Positions 17,771-25,604 of a DNA stretch of 64,000 bases are shown piece by piece. The DNA lies in the NCBI RefSeq assembly GCF_000153925.1, contig NZ_DS264345.1:551672-615671 (forward strand), read 5' to 3'. The first letter of the stretch is position 1, and each line of letters begins with the position of its first letter. Source of the DNA: [Ruminococcus] torques ATCC 27756. GTDB taxonomy: Bacteria; Bacillota; Clostridia; Lachnospirales; Lachnospiraceae. The position numbers were made by a program, and so were the translations under genes. The notes beneath the pieces are model-generated. The model was not told the DNA's origin and did no database searches. It saw only the letters and a program-made list of their open reading frames with translations.

Positions 17771-18211
17771 ATGGGAATTACAATTCAACAACTGTCGGTA
17801 TTTCTTGAAAACAGAGAAGGAAGACTGGATGAAGTCCTTTCTGTATTAGCGGGAAATGATGTCAATATCGTTGCCTTAAGTTTGGCTGATACAACAGAAT
17901 ACGGAATGCTTCGTATGATCGTGTCGGATCCAAACAAAGGAAAAGCGGTTTTAAAAGAAAACGGAATTACGGCAATGCTGACAGATGTCATTGCTCTGCG
18001 AGTTCCTCATGAGACAGGGTCTTTGAGCCGTGCGATGCATCAGATTGTAGACGGAGATGTAAATATTGAATATATGTATGCTTTTGCAAACGGAGAAGAT
18101 GCCTCTGCGGTTTTAAAATGTGATGATCCTGCAAGGGTTGTAGATATTTTGAGAGGAAGCGGATTCGATGTATGGGAAGCTTCAGAAGCATATGTGTCTA
18201 ATATAAAATAG
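17771..18211 (+). CDS. Tandem ACT-domain protein, copy 2
   Basis: A 146-residue double-ACT protein (first domain MGITIQQLSVFLENREGRLD, second from about residue 72 with VPHETGSLSRAMHQI). It is paralogous to the gene at 15971, so the locus repeats a PaaK-ACT unit. The ATG at 17771 follows AAGGAGGAGAG; it is the last gene of the cluster, before a strong terminator. Confidence 0.85.
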   Translation: MGITIQQLSVFLENREGRLDEVLSVLAGNDVNIVALSLADTTEYGMLRMIVSDPNKGKAVLKENGITAMLTDVIALRVPHETGSLSRAMHQIVDGDVNIEYMYAFANGEDASAVLKCDDPARVVDILRGSGFDVWEASEAYVSNIK

Positions 18212-18242
18212 CACGAGCAAAGCTAATAACGGTATAAAACAT

Positions 18243-18333
18243 ACAGGAACAGAGTCTGTTTAAAACTGTTCCTGTGTTATAACTAAAAACAAGAAAAACC
18301 GGGCAGTTCGATTACTGTCCGGTTCTCTTTTTT
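18243..18333. terminator. Hairpin pair between aryl cluster and cold-shock gene; second is a bidirectional terminator
   Basis: ACAGGAACAG (18243-18252) pairs with CTGTTCCTGT (18266-18275) without a U-tract. Then AACCGGGCAGT (18297-18307) pairs with ACTGTCCGGTT (18314-18324), followed by CTCTTTTTT on the plus strand and by an A/T run in the other direction. The second hairpin can stop transcription from both converging genes. Confidence 0.8.
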
Positions 18334-18414
18334 AATCTCATTTCTCTGTATTGCTTTTTAATAATAAATAAATCGAGTTTGTTTATATATTAAAAGGTAC
18401 ATTAAAAAATCTGA

Positions 18415-18612
18415 TTAAAGTTTTACTACGTTAGTTGCCTGCGGTCCTTTAGCGCCTTCTGTTACTTCGAACTCTACAGCCTGACCCTCTTCCAGAGTCT
18501 TGAATCCATCCATTACAAGTCCTGAATAGTGAACGAAAATATCGTTTCCTTCTGAGTCAGAGATGAATCCGTAACCTTTCTGGTTATTGAACCATTTCAC
18601 TGTACCTGTCAT
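18415..18612 (-). CDS. csp: Cold-shock protein (CspA/CspB family)
   Basis: A 65-residue single cold-shock domain with the RNA-binding motifs KGYGFI (RNP1) and DIFVHYS (RNP2), beginning [11 protein letters not shown]. Acts as an RNA chaperone in the cytoplasm. The ATG at 18610-18612 is preceded by GGAGGG at 7 bases; an ATG five codons upstream overlaps this ribosome binding site. The leader from the promoter at 18683-18711 is about 65 bases, normal for csp genes. Confidence 0.93.
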   Translation of the reverse strand: MTGTVKWFNNQKGYGFISDSEGNDIFVHYSGLVMDGFKTLEEGQAVEFEVTEGAKGPQATNVVKL

Positions 18613-18682
18613 TGTGTTGCCCTCCATTTAAGAAAAAATAAATATGTTTCTGTATTAAAAAATGAGTTTTCAATACCGGCTA

Positions 18683-18711
18683 AGTTTAGCATGGTTAACA
18701 GCAAAAGTCAA
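18683..18711 (-). promoter_or_regulatory. Promoter of cold-shock gene
   Basis: On the minus strand: TTGACT (18711-18706), 17-base spacer, TAAACT (18688-18683) preceded by TGC (extended -10). It is divergent from the ptsH promoter 30 bases away. Confidence 0.6.
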
Positions 18712-18741
18712 CGGATGATTGATAAAAGTGTGACAGAAAGA

Positions 18742-18770
18742 TTGAAAAATTAGTGAATATGTTATATACT
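18742..18770 (+). promoter_or_regulatory. Promoter of ptsHI
   Basis: TTGAAA (18742-18747), 17-base spacer, TATACT (18765-18770), about 50 bases before the ptsH start. Confidence 0.65.
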
Positions 18771-18820
18771 GTAAAAAGTACAACAAAAGTACGATGAAAT
18801 CATTAAGGAGGACTAAGAGA

Positions 18821-19078
18821 ATGAAAGAATTTAAATACGTTGTAACAGATCCGGAGGGAATACACGCAAGACCGGCAGGAATTCTTGTAAAACAGGCAGC
18901 AGGATATACATCATCCGTTAAAATTACAAAAGGTGATAAAACAGCAGATGCAAAGAGAATCTTCGGAGTGATGGGGCTTGGCGTAAAAACAGGCGAAGAA
19001 GTTACGATTACAGTAGAAGGTGACGATGAAGATAAGGCATTTGCAGAATTAGAGGCATTTTTTAAAGAAAATTTATAA
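18821..19078 (+). CDS. ptsH: Phosphocarrier protein HPr (no regulatory Ser46)
   Basis: An 85-residue HPr that relays phosphate from enzyme I to PTS permeases. The catalytic His is in EGIHARPAG (about residue 15). Aligning AKRIFGVMGLGVKTGEEVTI with the Bacillus segment KSIMGVMSLG places Arg where the HPr-kinase target Ser46 normally is, and Gly at Ser52. This copy should therefore not be phosphorylated by HPrK for CcpA-mediated repression. The ATG at 18821 follows AAGGAGG. ptsI follows after 27 bases. Confidence 0.92.
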   Translation: MKEFKYVVTDPEGIHARPAGILVKQAAGYTSSVKITKGDKTADAKRIFGVMGLGVKTGEEVTITVEGDDEDKAFAELEAFFKENL

Positions 19079-19105
19079 ATCGGATTAAGGGAGAATTTAT
19101 AAATT

Positions 19106-20728
19106 ATGATTACAATAAAAGGAAAAAGTGTATTTGGCGGCGTTTCTATTGGAAAGATCATGTTTTATAAAAGAAATGAAAAAGTGATCAAAAGAACGCA
19201 TGTAGATGATGTCGATGCAGAGTGGAAGAGATTCTGCGATGCAAAGGATACGGCAGTATCCCAGTTGAAAGAATTGTACGATAAAGCAATAGAAGATGTC
19301 GGAGAGGCAAATGCGATGATTTTCGAGATCCATCAGATGATGCTTGAGGATCTTGATTATCTTGAGTCTATTGAGAATATCATCCGTACACAGGAAGTGA
19401 ACGCAGAATTTGCAGTTGCAACAACAGCAGATAATTTTGCACAGATGTTTGCTGCAATGGACGATGCTTATATGCAGGGAAGAGCGGCGGATGTAAAAGA
19501 TGTGTCTGAGCGGGTATTGGATATTTTGTGCGGAGTATCCGGCGGTATGAAAGAGATGACTGAGCCGTGTATTATCGCGGCAGATGATCTGGCTCCGAGT
19601 GAGACGGTACAGCTTGATAAGAGCAAAGTTCTCGGTTTTGCTACAATGTATGGATCTTCCAATTCACATACGGCAATTCTTGCCCGTACAATGAATATTC
19701 CGGCGGTGATCGGACTCGGAGAAGATCTGTTGACAAAATATGACGGTAAAATGGCGGTGATTGACGGATTTACCGGAATGTTATACATTGATCCTGATGA
19801 AGAAACAATGAAAGTCATGGAAGAAAAGCGCACGAAAGATCAGGAGCAGAAAGCGCTTCTTGAGCAGCTTAAAGGAAAAGAAAATGTAACTAAGAGCGGA
19901 CAGAAGATCAATGTGTATGCAAACATCGGTAATGTTTCAGACGTAGGAGCAGTATTGAAAAATGATGCGGGCGGTATCGGTTTGTTCCGAAGCGAGTTCC
20001 TGTATTTGGAAAATTCGGATTTCCCGACAGAAGAGCAGCAGTTTGCAGTGTACAAACAAGTCGCTGAAAATATGGCAGGCAAGAAAGTAATCATTCGTAC
20101 ACTGGATATCGGTGCGGACAAGCAGGTTGATTATTTCGGACTTGATAAAGAAGAGAATCCGGCTCTCGGATATCGAGCAATCCGTATTTGTTTGACGAGA
20201 AAAGAGATCTTTAAGACGCAGCTTAGAGCTCTTTATCGTGCGGCGATGTTTGGAAATATCTCTATTATGTTCCCGATGATTATTTCAGTTGCGGAAGTTC
20301 ATGAAATTAAAGCCATCATTGCAGAGGTGAAAGAAGAGCTTAAAAACGAGGGAATCCCGTTTAAGGATGATGTGGAACTCGGCGTTATGATTGAGACACC
20401 GGCATCTGTTATGATCAGTCGTGAATTGGCGAAAGAAGTGGATTTCTTCAGTGTGGGAACAAACGATCTTACACAGTATACATTGGCGATTGACCGTCAG
20501 AATGCAAAATTGGATAAGTTTTATGATCCGCATCACCCCGCAGTACTTGCTATGATCAAGATGGCGGCGGATAATGCCCATGCAGAAGGTGCTTGGATCG
20601 GTATTTGCGGTGAACTTGGAGCAGATCTTGAATTGACAGAAGAATTCCTTAAGATGGGATTAGATGAGCTGTCAGTATCTCCGGCTATGGTTCTCCCGCT
20701 TAGAAAGCGTATCAGAGAGTGCGAATAA
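19106..20728 (+). CDS. ptsI: PTS enzyme I (phosphoenolpyruvate-protein phosphotransferase)
   Basis: Transfers phosphate from PEP to HPr. In its 540 residues the active-site His lies in YGSSNSHTAILART (about residue 188) and the PEP-binding C-terminal barrel shows GGIGLFRSEFLYL, ALGYRAIRI, MFPMIISVAE, GVMIETPAS and FSVGTNDLTQYTLAIDR. Somewhat shorter than the usual 570 residues, by a short C-terminus. Co-transcribed with ptsH and followed by a terminator. Confidence 0.95.
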   Translation: MITIKGKSVFGGVSIGKIMFYKRNEKVIKRTHVDDVDAEWKRFCDAKDTAVSQLKELYDKAIEDVGEANAMIFEIHQMMLEDLDYLESIENIIRTQEVNAEFAVATTADNFAQMFAAMDDAYMQGRAADVKDVSERVLDILCGVSGGMKEMTEPCIIAADDLAPSETVQLDKSKVLGFATMYGSSNSHTAILARTMNIPAVIGLGEDLLTKYDGKMAVIDGFTGMLYIDPDEETMKVMEEKRTKDQEQKALLEQLKGKENVTKSGQKINVYANIGNVSDVGAVLKNDAGGIGLFRSEFLYLENSDFPTEEQQFAVYKQVAENMAGKKVIIRTLDIGADKQVDYFGLDKEENPALGYRAIRICLTRKEIFKTQLRALYRAAMFGNISIMFPMIISVAEVHEIKAIIAEVKEELKNEGIPFKDDVELGVMIETPASVMISRELAKEVDFFSVGTNDLTQYTLAIDRQNAKLDKFYDPHHPAVLAMIKMAADNAHAEGAWIGICGELGADLELTEEFLKMGLDELSVSPAMVLPLRKRIRECE

Positions 20729-20758
20729 AGCAAATATAAATTGCATATAAAGAGCAGA

Positions 20759-20816
20759 TAAAAAGCTGATTTTTAAATGGTAAGTTTGAAGCTTATCGTT
20801 TAGGATCAGCTTTTTG
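20759..20816 (+). terminator. Terminator of ptsHI
   Basis: AAAAAGCTGAT pairs with ATCAGCTTTTT around a loop of about 35 bases, ending in a T run. The large loop contains an inner AAGTTTGAAGCTT pairing. Confidence 0.7.
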
Positions 20817-20896
20817 TTATAGATAAAATTGGGGGATTTTATAGTGTGTTACAAAGTTTCTTGCTTGAGTTATTGTGGCGGATGCAGAATAGACTC

Positions 20897-20944
20897 TTGA
20901 AAAAACAGAACATATGTGCTACTCTTTAATAGAACACATGTTCT
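20897..20944 (+). promoter_or_regulatory. Promoter with two SOS (LexA/DinR-like) boxes
   Basis: TTGAAA (20897-20902), 17-base spacer and TACTCT (20920-20925) form the promoter. AGAACACATGTTCT (20931-20944) fits the Gram-positive SOS pattern GAAC-N4-GTTC exactly and lies just after the -10. AGAACATATGTGCT (20907-20920) is a one-mismatch copy inside the spacer. The two centres are 24 bases apart. Binding by LexA at either would block RNA polymerase. The downstream genes are DNA-repair-like, supporting the reading. Confidence 0.65.
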
Positions 20945-20971
20945 AACAAGAAAGAGGAAGGTTTTCGGAAA

Positions 20972-22276
20972 ATGTTGAAACTGATGCAGACGGAGATGAC
21001 TTTAGGAGAAAAGCTAGAGATATTGTCTGATGCGGCAAAATACGATGTTTCATGCACATCTGGCGGCACAGAGCGCAAGGGAGACGGAGAAGGAATGGGA
21101 AACTGCAGGAAAGCAGGAATTTGTCATAGTTTTTCGGCAGACGGGCGGTGTATTTCTCTTCTGAAGATTCTCTTTACAAATGAATGTATTTATGATTGTA
21201 AATATTGCGTGAACCGATCAGGAAATGATGTTGTACGTACATCTTTTACTCCGGAAGAAGTATGTACTTTGACGATGGAGTTTTATAGAAGAAATTATAT
21301 AGAAGGATTATTTTTAAGTTCAGGGGTTTTAAAAAGTCCGAATTATACAATGGAACTTTTGTATACAGTGTTATACAAGCTGCGCCATGAACACAATTTT
21401 CAGGGATATATTCATGTGAAAGCGATTCCGGGAGCGGATTCTCGTCTTATTCAGATGACGGGGTATCTTGCAGATAGGATGAGTGTGAATATAGAACTTC
21501 CTACTGCGGAAAGCCTTCGTCTTTTGGCACCGCATAAAACGCGGAAGAATATCCTTGCACCAATGCGTTTTGTACAGCAGATGTCAGCGGAAAATCAATA
21601 TGAAATTCAAACTTATCGTCATGTGCCTAAGTTTGTTCCGGCAGGACAGAGCACGCAGATGATCATAGGCGCTACACCGGAGTCTGATTATCAGATTTTG
21701 CATGTGGCAGAGTCGTTGTATAAAAAATTTGATCTTAAGCGAGTATTTTATTCTGCATTCATTCCGGTCAACGAAGATAAAAATCTTCCGTCTGTCAAAG
21801 AGCAGCGACCTCCTCTTTTAAGAGAGCACAGGCTTTATCAGGCTGACTGGCTTCTCAGATACTATCATTTTGAAGCAGGAGAACTTTTGGATGAAGAAAA
21901 TCCTAATTTTAATGCATATCTTGATCCGAAATGCTTTTGGGCGTTAAGGCATCTCGAAGAATTTCCGATCGAGATAAATTACGCGGCATATGATATGCTT
22001 CTTAGAGTTCCCGGAATAGGGTATAAATCAGCATCGCGCATTGTGAAAGCGCGCAGGATGGGGATGCTTGATTTTGAAGATTTAAAGAAAATGGGAGTTG
22101 TTTTGAAGCGGGCGCTCTATTTTATTACATGTAAAGGAAAAATGATGTATCCGATTCGAATGGATGAAGATTATATTACAAGAAATCTCCTTAATACAAA
22201 AGAAAAACTGCCCGAAGGCGCAGATGGGATGAGCTTTCGTCAGTTGTCGTTATTTGACGATATGGGGATAGAATAG
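20972..22276 (+). CDS. Radical-SAM protein of DNA modification/repair type (rSAM_link_UDG, TIGR03916-like)
   Basis: A 434-residue radical S-adenosylmethionine protein. The 4Fe-4S motif is CIYDCKYC (CxxxCxxC, about residue 72-79), preceded by CRKAGICHSFSADGRCISLL with further cysteines. The C-terminal helix-hairpin-helix LLRVPGIGYKSASRIVKARR (about 347-366) suggests DNA binding. The family is known to co-occur with a DUF4130 protein (the next gene), and elsewhere with uracil-DNA glycosylase; its reaction is unknown. The ATG at 20972 follows GAGGAAGG; MQTEMTLGEK a few codons later is an alternative. Controlled by the SOS-like promoter upstream. Confidence 0.85.
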   Translation: MLKLMQTEMTLGEKLEILSDAAKYDVSCTSGGTERKGDGEGMGNCRKAGICHSFSADGRCISLLKILFTNECIYDCKYCVNRSGNDVVRTSFTPEEVCTLTMEFYRRNYIEGLFLSSGVLKSPNYTMELLYTVLYKLRHEHNFQGYIHVKAIPGADSRLIQMTGYLADRMSVNIELPTAESLRLLAPHKTRKNILAPMRFVQQMSAENQYEIQTYRHVPKFVPAGQSTQMIIGATPESDYQILHVAESLYKKFDLKRVFYSAFIPVNEDKNLPSVKEQRPPLLREHRLYQADWLLRYYHFEAGELLDEENPNFNAYLDPKCFWALRHLEEFPIEINYAAYDMLLRVPGIGYKSASRIVKARRMGMLDFEDLKKMGVVLKRALYFITCKGKMMYPIRMDEDYITRNLLNTKEKLPEGADGMSFRQLSLFDDMGIE

Positions 22277-22349
22277 GAGGTAAAATAAGAGCTGCTGATT
22301 TTTGGTTACTTTGAAAAATAAGAGAATATCCGGCAGATTGGGGGAAGCG

Positions 22350-23135
22350 ATGAAACAGATCTATATATGTGAAGATACGATAACCGGCATTTATTCAGCT
22401 TTGCATGATGCCTGGAAAGAATGCAGAGATACGCAGGCGGGTGTCGAACTGAGGGGGAGGACACAGCGGCAGCTTTTTTGTGAGTACAGAATAGTAGAAG
22501 AATCAGAAGAAAAAGCGCTGAGATTAGAAAGAATGATAAAGCATCATCTCGGATACAATGCCTACTGGGAGATTTACCATGCGCTTCTTTCGACAGATGA
22601 CAGAAAAGGAACGGTAGTATTTGAAGTGCTGCAGGAAGCCAGAAAAATCAGGCAGAGTGAAAAGATAATGGAACATTTAGGGTGTCCGGCAGTTGCGGAT
22701 GTATTTTCTATGAGCAGGAGCGTGTCCAATGAAGCGCATAGATATGAAGAATTTATTCGTTTCAGAGAACTTGAAAACGGAATTTTGTTTTCGGAGATTA
22801 CTCCGAAAGCGCAGATTTTAACTTGTGTTGCAGATCATTTTGAGGATAGGTTTCCATTGGAAAATTGGATCATATATGATAAAACGCATAAAGTATGTCT
22901 TGTACACGGAGTTAGGAAAAGATGGAGACTTGTGTGGGGAGAGCTTTTTAATGAGAGAGCGGCAGAGAATATATCGGAAGAGGAACGGAAATATGAGTTT
23001 TTGTGGAAGCGGTTTTTTCATTCGGTTTCGATCAAAGAGAGGGAGAATCCCAAATGTCAGCAGGCGCACCTTCCTTTTCGATATAGAGGGGAAATGACGG
23101 AATTTAGTTGTGCGGAAGATAAAATAGGATTATGA
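22350..23135 (+). CDS. DUF4130-type putative DNA metabolism protein (TIGR03915-like)
   Basis: A 261-residue protein that begins MKQIYICEDTITGIYSALHD, the usual start of this family, and contains LGYNAYWEIYHALLSTDDRK and HRYEEFIRFREL (about 130). No catalytic motif is recognised. In other bacteria the domain is encoded beside or fused with UDG-type glycosylases and the radical-SAM protein seen here. The ATG at 22350 has GGGGGAAG in front; an upstream TTG frame start has no ribosome binding site of its own. Probably co-transcribed with the radical-SAM gene (73-base gap). Confidence 0.82.
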   Translation: MKQIYICEDTITGIYSALHDAWKECRDTQAGVELRGRTQRQLFCEYRIVEESEEKALRLERMIKHHLGYNAYWEIYHALLSTDDRKGTVVFEVLQEARKIRQSEKIMEHLGCPAVADVFSMSRSVSNEAHRYEEFIRFRELENGILFSEITPKAQILTCVADHFEDRFPLENWIIYDKTHKVCLVHGVRKRWRLVWGELFNERAAENISEEERKYEFLWKRFFHSVSIKERENPKCQQAHLPFRYRGEMTEFSCAEDKIGL

Positions 23136-23213
23136 TAGAACTATCATGAAAATTTCAAAATGCAGATAAGATGCGGTGAAGTGAAAGTGCTTATATGAAT
23201 ATCCGAAATTTTG

Positions 23214-25604
23214 ATGAAATACGAAGTGACAGAACGGGCAGAGATATTATTGAAAGAAGAAGTGAAGATTGTTCGTATTTCCGTGAGAGATTTAGTTGAA
23301 TTTGTTTTGCGGGAAGGCGATATCGATAATCGAAAAATAGGAATGTCAGATAAAGATGTTATGGCTATGGGCGGAAGGCTTCACAGAAAAATACAACGGC
23401 AGATGGGATCGGATTATCATGCGGAAACAGCGATGAAGCTTCAGATTCCATGTGGAGAATTCGATCTTAGAGTTGAGGGGCGGGCAGACGGAGTTATTAT
23501 AAAAGGGGATACATCTGAAGTAATTATAGATGAGATTAAAGGTATTTTGCGTGATTTGAGTTTGATCGAACAGCCGGTGAATGTCCATCTTGCTCAGGCA
23601 AAATGTTATGCGTATATATATGCAAAGCAGCATAGCCTGCGTGAAATCGGTATTCAGATGACATACTGCAATTTGGATACAGAAGAGATTCGACGATTTT
23701 TATCACACTATACGTATGAAGCATTGGAATGCTGGTTTGAAGAATTGATCAGTAGTTATGAAAAATGGGCTCGATTTCAGATTAAGTGGGAGGAAAAGAG
23801 GAATTCGTCAATTCGATTGGTTGAATTTCCGTTTTCTTACAGGGAAGGGCAAAGAGAGGTGGCAGCGGCGGTTTACCGTACTATATTACGGAAAAAGAAG
23901 CTGTTTCTTCAGGCTCCGACCGGAGTCGGAAAAACGATATCTACTTTGTTTCCGTCGGTAAAAGCGATAGGAGAGGGGCTGGGAGAAAAGATTTTTTACC
24001 TGACGGCAAAAACAATTACAAGAACTGTTGCGGAACAGGCGTTTCGGATACTGGGAGAACAAGGTCTGCAGATGAAAGTGATTACGCTTACTGCGAAAGA
24101 AAAGATATGTAAATGTGAGGAGACAGAATGCAATCCTGTTTCATGTCCATATGCAAAAGGTCATTTTGACCGCGTGAATGACGCAGTGTATGATCTGATA
24201 ATGAATTACAATGAAATTACAAGAGACGTGATTGAAAATCAGTCTGAAAAATATATGGTTTGTCCTTTTGAAATGTCATTGGATGTTTCGTTATGGGTAG
24301 ATGCAGTTATATGTGATTATAATTATGCGTTTGATCCGACGGCACATTTGAAACGTTTTTTTTCTGAAAATGCAGGGAAAAAATATATTTTTCTTGTAGA
24401 TGAGGCGCATAATCTTGTCGAACGAGGAAGGGAAATGTACAGTGCCCGGTTGTATAAAGAAGATTTCCTTGAATTGAAAAAAATGATGCGTGTTAAAGAA
24501 CCGATTCTTTCAAAAAAAGCAGACGAAGTAAACCGACAGTTTCTTTTATTAAAGAGAGAATGTGAAGAATATAGAGTGCTTGAAAGTGTTTCTCATCTGG
24601 CGATAAAATTGATGAATCTTTTGGCGGAGATGGAACGTTTTTTTGAGAAATCTTCCGAATCGGATAAACGGGATCAAGTTTTAGAATTGTATTTTAAAGT
24701 AAGAGAGTTTTTAAATATTCATGATATTCTGGATGAAAATTATGTTATATATAGTGAGTATCAGCAAGACGGCAGATTTATGGTAAAGCTTTTTTGTGTA
24801 AATCCGGCAGTGAATTTACAGGCATATTTAGAATATGGTATCGGAACGGTCTTTTTTTCGGCAACGCTTCTTCCGGTCCGTTATTATAAAAAGCTTTTAT
24901 CGATTGAAACAGATGATTATGCGATCTATGCGGATTCTCCGTTTCCGAAAGACAGTCGGCTGCTTTTGATCGGAAGAGATGTGAGTACAAGATATACACA
25001 GCGTGGGCCGGAGATGTACCGGCGGATTGCGTCATATATTGTGGGTGCAGCAGATGCGAAAAAGGGAAATTATATGGTGTTCTTTCCGTCCTATCGGGTA
25101 ATGGAAGAAGTGCATAGTGTTTTTTCGGAAAAGTGCGGAAAAATTTCTTCTGCTGTTCAGTCTCCGTTTATGAGTGAAGAAGACAGAGAGGTGTTTCTTA
25201 AAGAGTTCGATGAGATAAGGGAAGAAAGCTTTGTCGGTTTTTGCGTGATGGGAGGAATTTTTTCTGAAGGGATAGATTTGCCGGAAGATAAGTTGATCGG
25301 TGTGATCATTGTTGGAACAGGACTTCCTCAAGTATGTAATGAACGGGAGATTGTCAAACAGTATTTTAGCGGAATCGGTTCAGATGGTTTTGAATATGCA
25401 TATCTCTATCCGGGGATGAATAAAGTGCTTCAATCTGCAGGAAGGGTGATCAGGACAGAAAAAGACAGAGGACTGATCCTTTTGCTCGATGAGCGGTTTT
25501 CCACAGGAAGGTATCGGGAATTATTTCCCAGAGAATGGAGTAATGCCCGACACTGTACTGCGGAAAGTTTGACGAGTTACATGCAGGAATTTTGGGAATG
25601 TTAG
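23214..25604 (+). CDS. XPD/DinG-like Fe-S helicase with N-terminal Cas4/RecB-like nuclease domain
   Basis: About 796 residues. The N-terminal domain (about 20-190) has the PD-(D/E)XK pattern: Asp in EGRADGVI, then VIIDEIKGIL (D-E-x-K) and HLAQAKCYAYIYA. The helicase part has Walker A LQAPTGVGKT (about 233-242), a cysteine set fitting an XPD-type 4Fe-4S domain (KICKCEETECNPVSCPYA and MVCPFE), the DEAH box LVDEAHNL (about 396), FFSATLLP, MGGIFSEGIDLP and motif VI QSAGRVIRTEKDRG. Both catalytic centres look intact. Start uncertain: the ATG at 23214 lacks a good ribosome binding site, and a GTG at 23262 just before IVRISVRDLVEF is an alternative. It lies 78 bases after the DUF4130 gene and converges, with a 4-base overlap, on a LysR gene. 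Confidence 0.87.
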   Translation: MKYEVTERAEILLKEEVKIVRISVRDLVEFVLREGDIDNRKIGMSDKDVMAMGGRLHRKIQRQMGSDYHAETAMKLQIPCGEFDLRVEGRADGVIIKGDTSEVIIDEIKGILRDLSLIEQPVNVHLAQAKCYAYIYAKQHSLREIGIQMTYCNLDTEEIRRFLSHYTYEALECWFEELISSYEKWARFQIKWEEKRNSSIRLVEFPFSYREGQREVAAAVYRTILRKKKLFLQAPTGVGKTISTLFPSVKAIGEGLGEKIFYLTAKTITRTVAEQAFRILGEQGLQMKVITLTAKEKICKCEETECNPVSCPYAKGHFDRVNDAVYDLIMNYNEITRDVIENQSEKYMVCPFEMSLDVSLWVDAVICDYNYAFDPTAHLKRFFSENAGKKYIFLVDEAHNLVERGREMYSARLYKEDFLELKKMMRVKEPILSKKADEVNRQFLLLKRECEEYRVLESVSHLAIKLMNLLAEMERFFEKSSESDKRDQVLELYFKVREFLNIHDILDENYVIYSEYQQDGRFMVKLFCVNPAVNLQAYLEYGIGTVFFSATLLPVRYYKKLLSIETDDYAIYADSPFPKDSRLLLIGRDVSTRYTQRGPEMYRRIASYIVGAADAKKGNYMVFFPSYRVMEEVHSVFSEKCGKISSAVQSPFMSEEDREVFLKEFDEIREESFVGFCVMGGIFSEGIDLPEDKLIGVIIVGTGLPQVCNEREIVKQYFSGIGSDGFEYAYLYPGMNKVLQSAGRVIRTEKDRGLILLLDERFSTGRYRELFPREWSNARHCTAESLTSYMQEFWEC

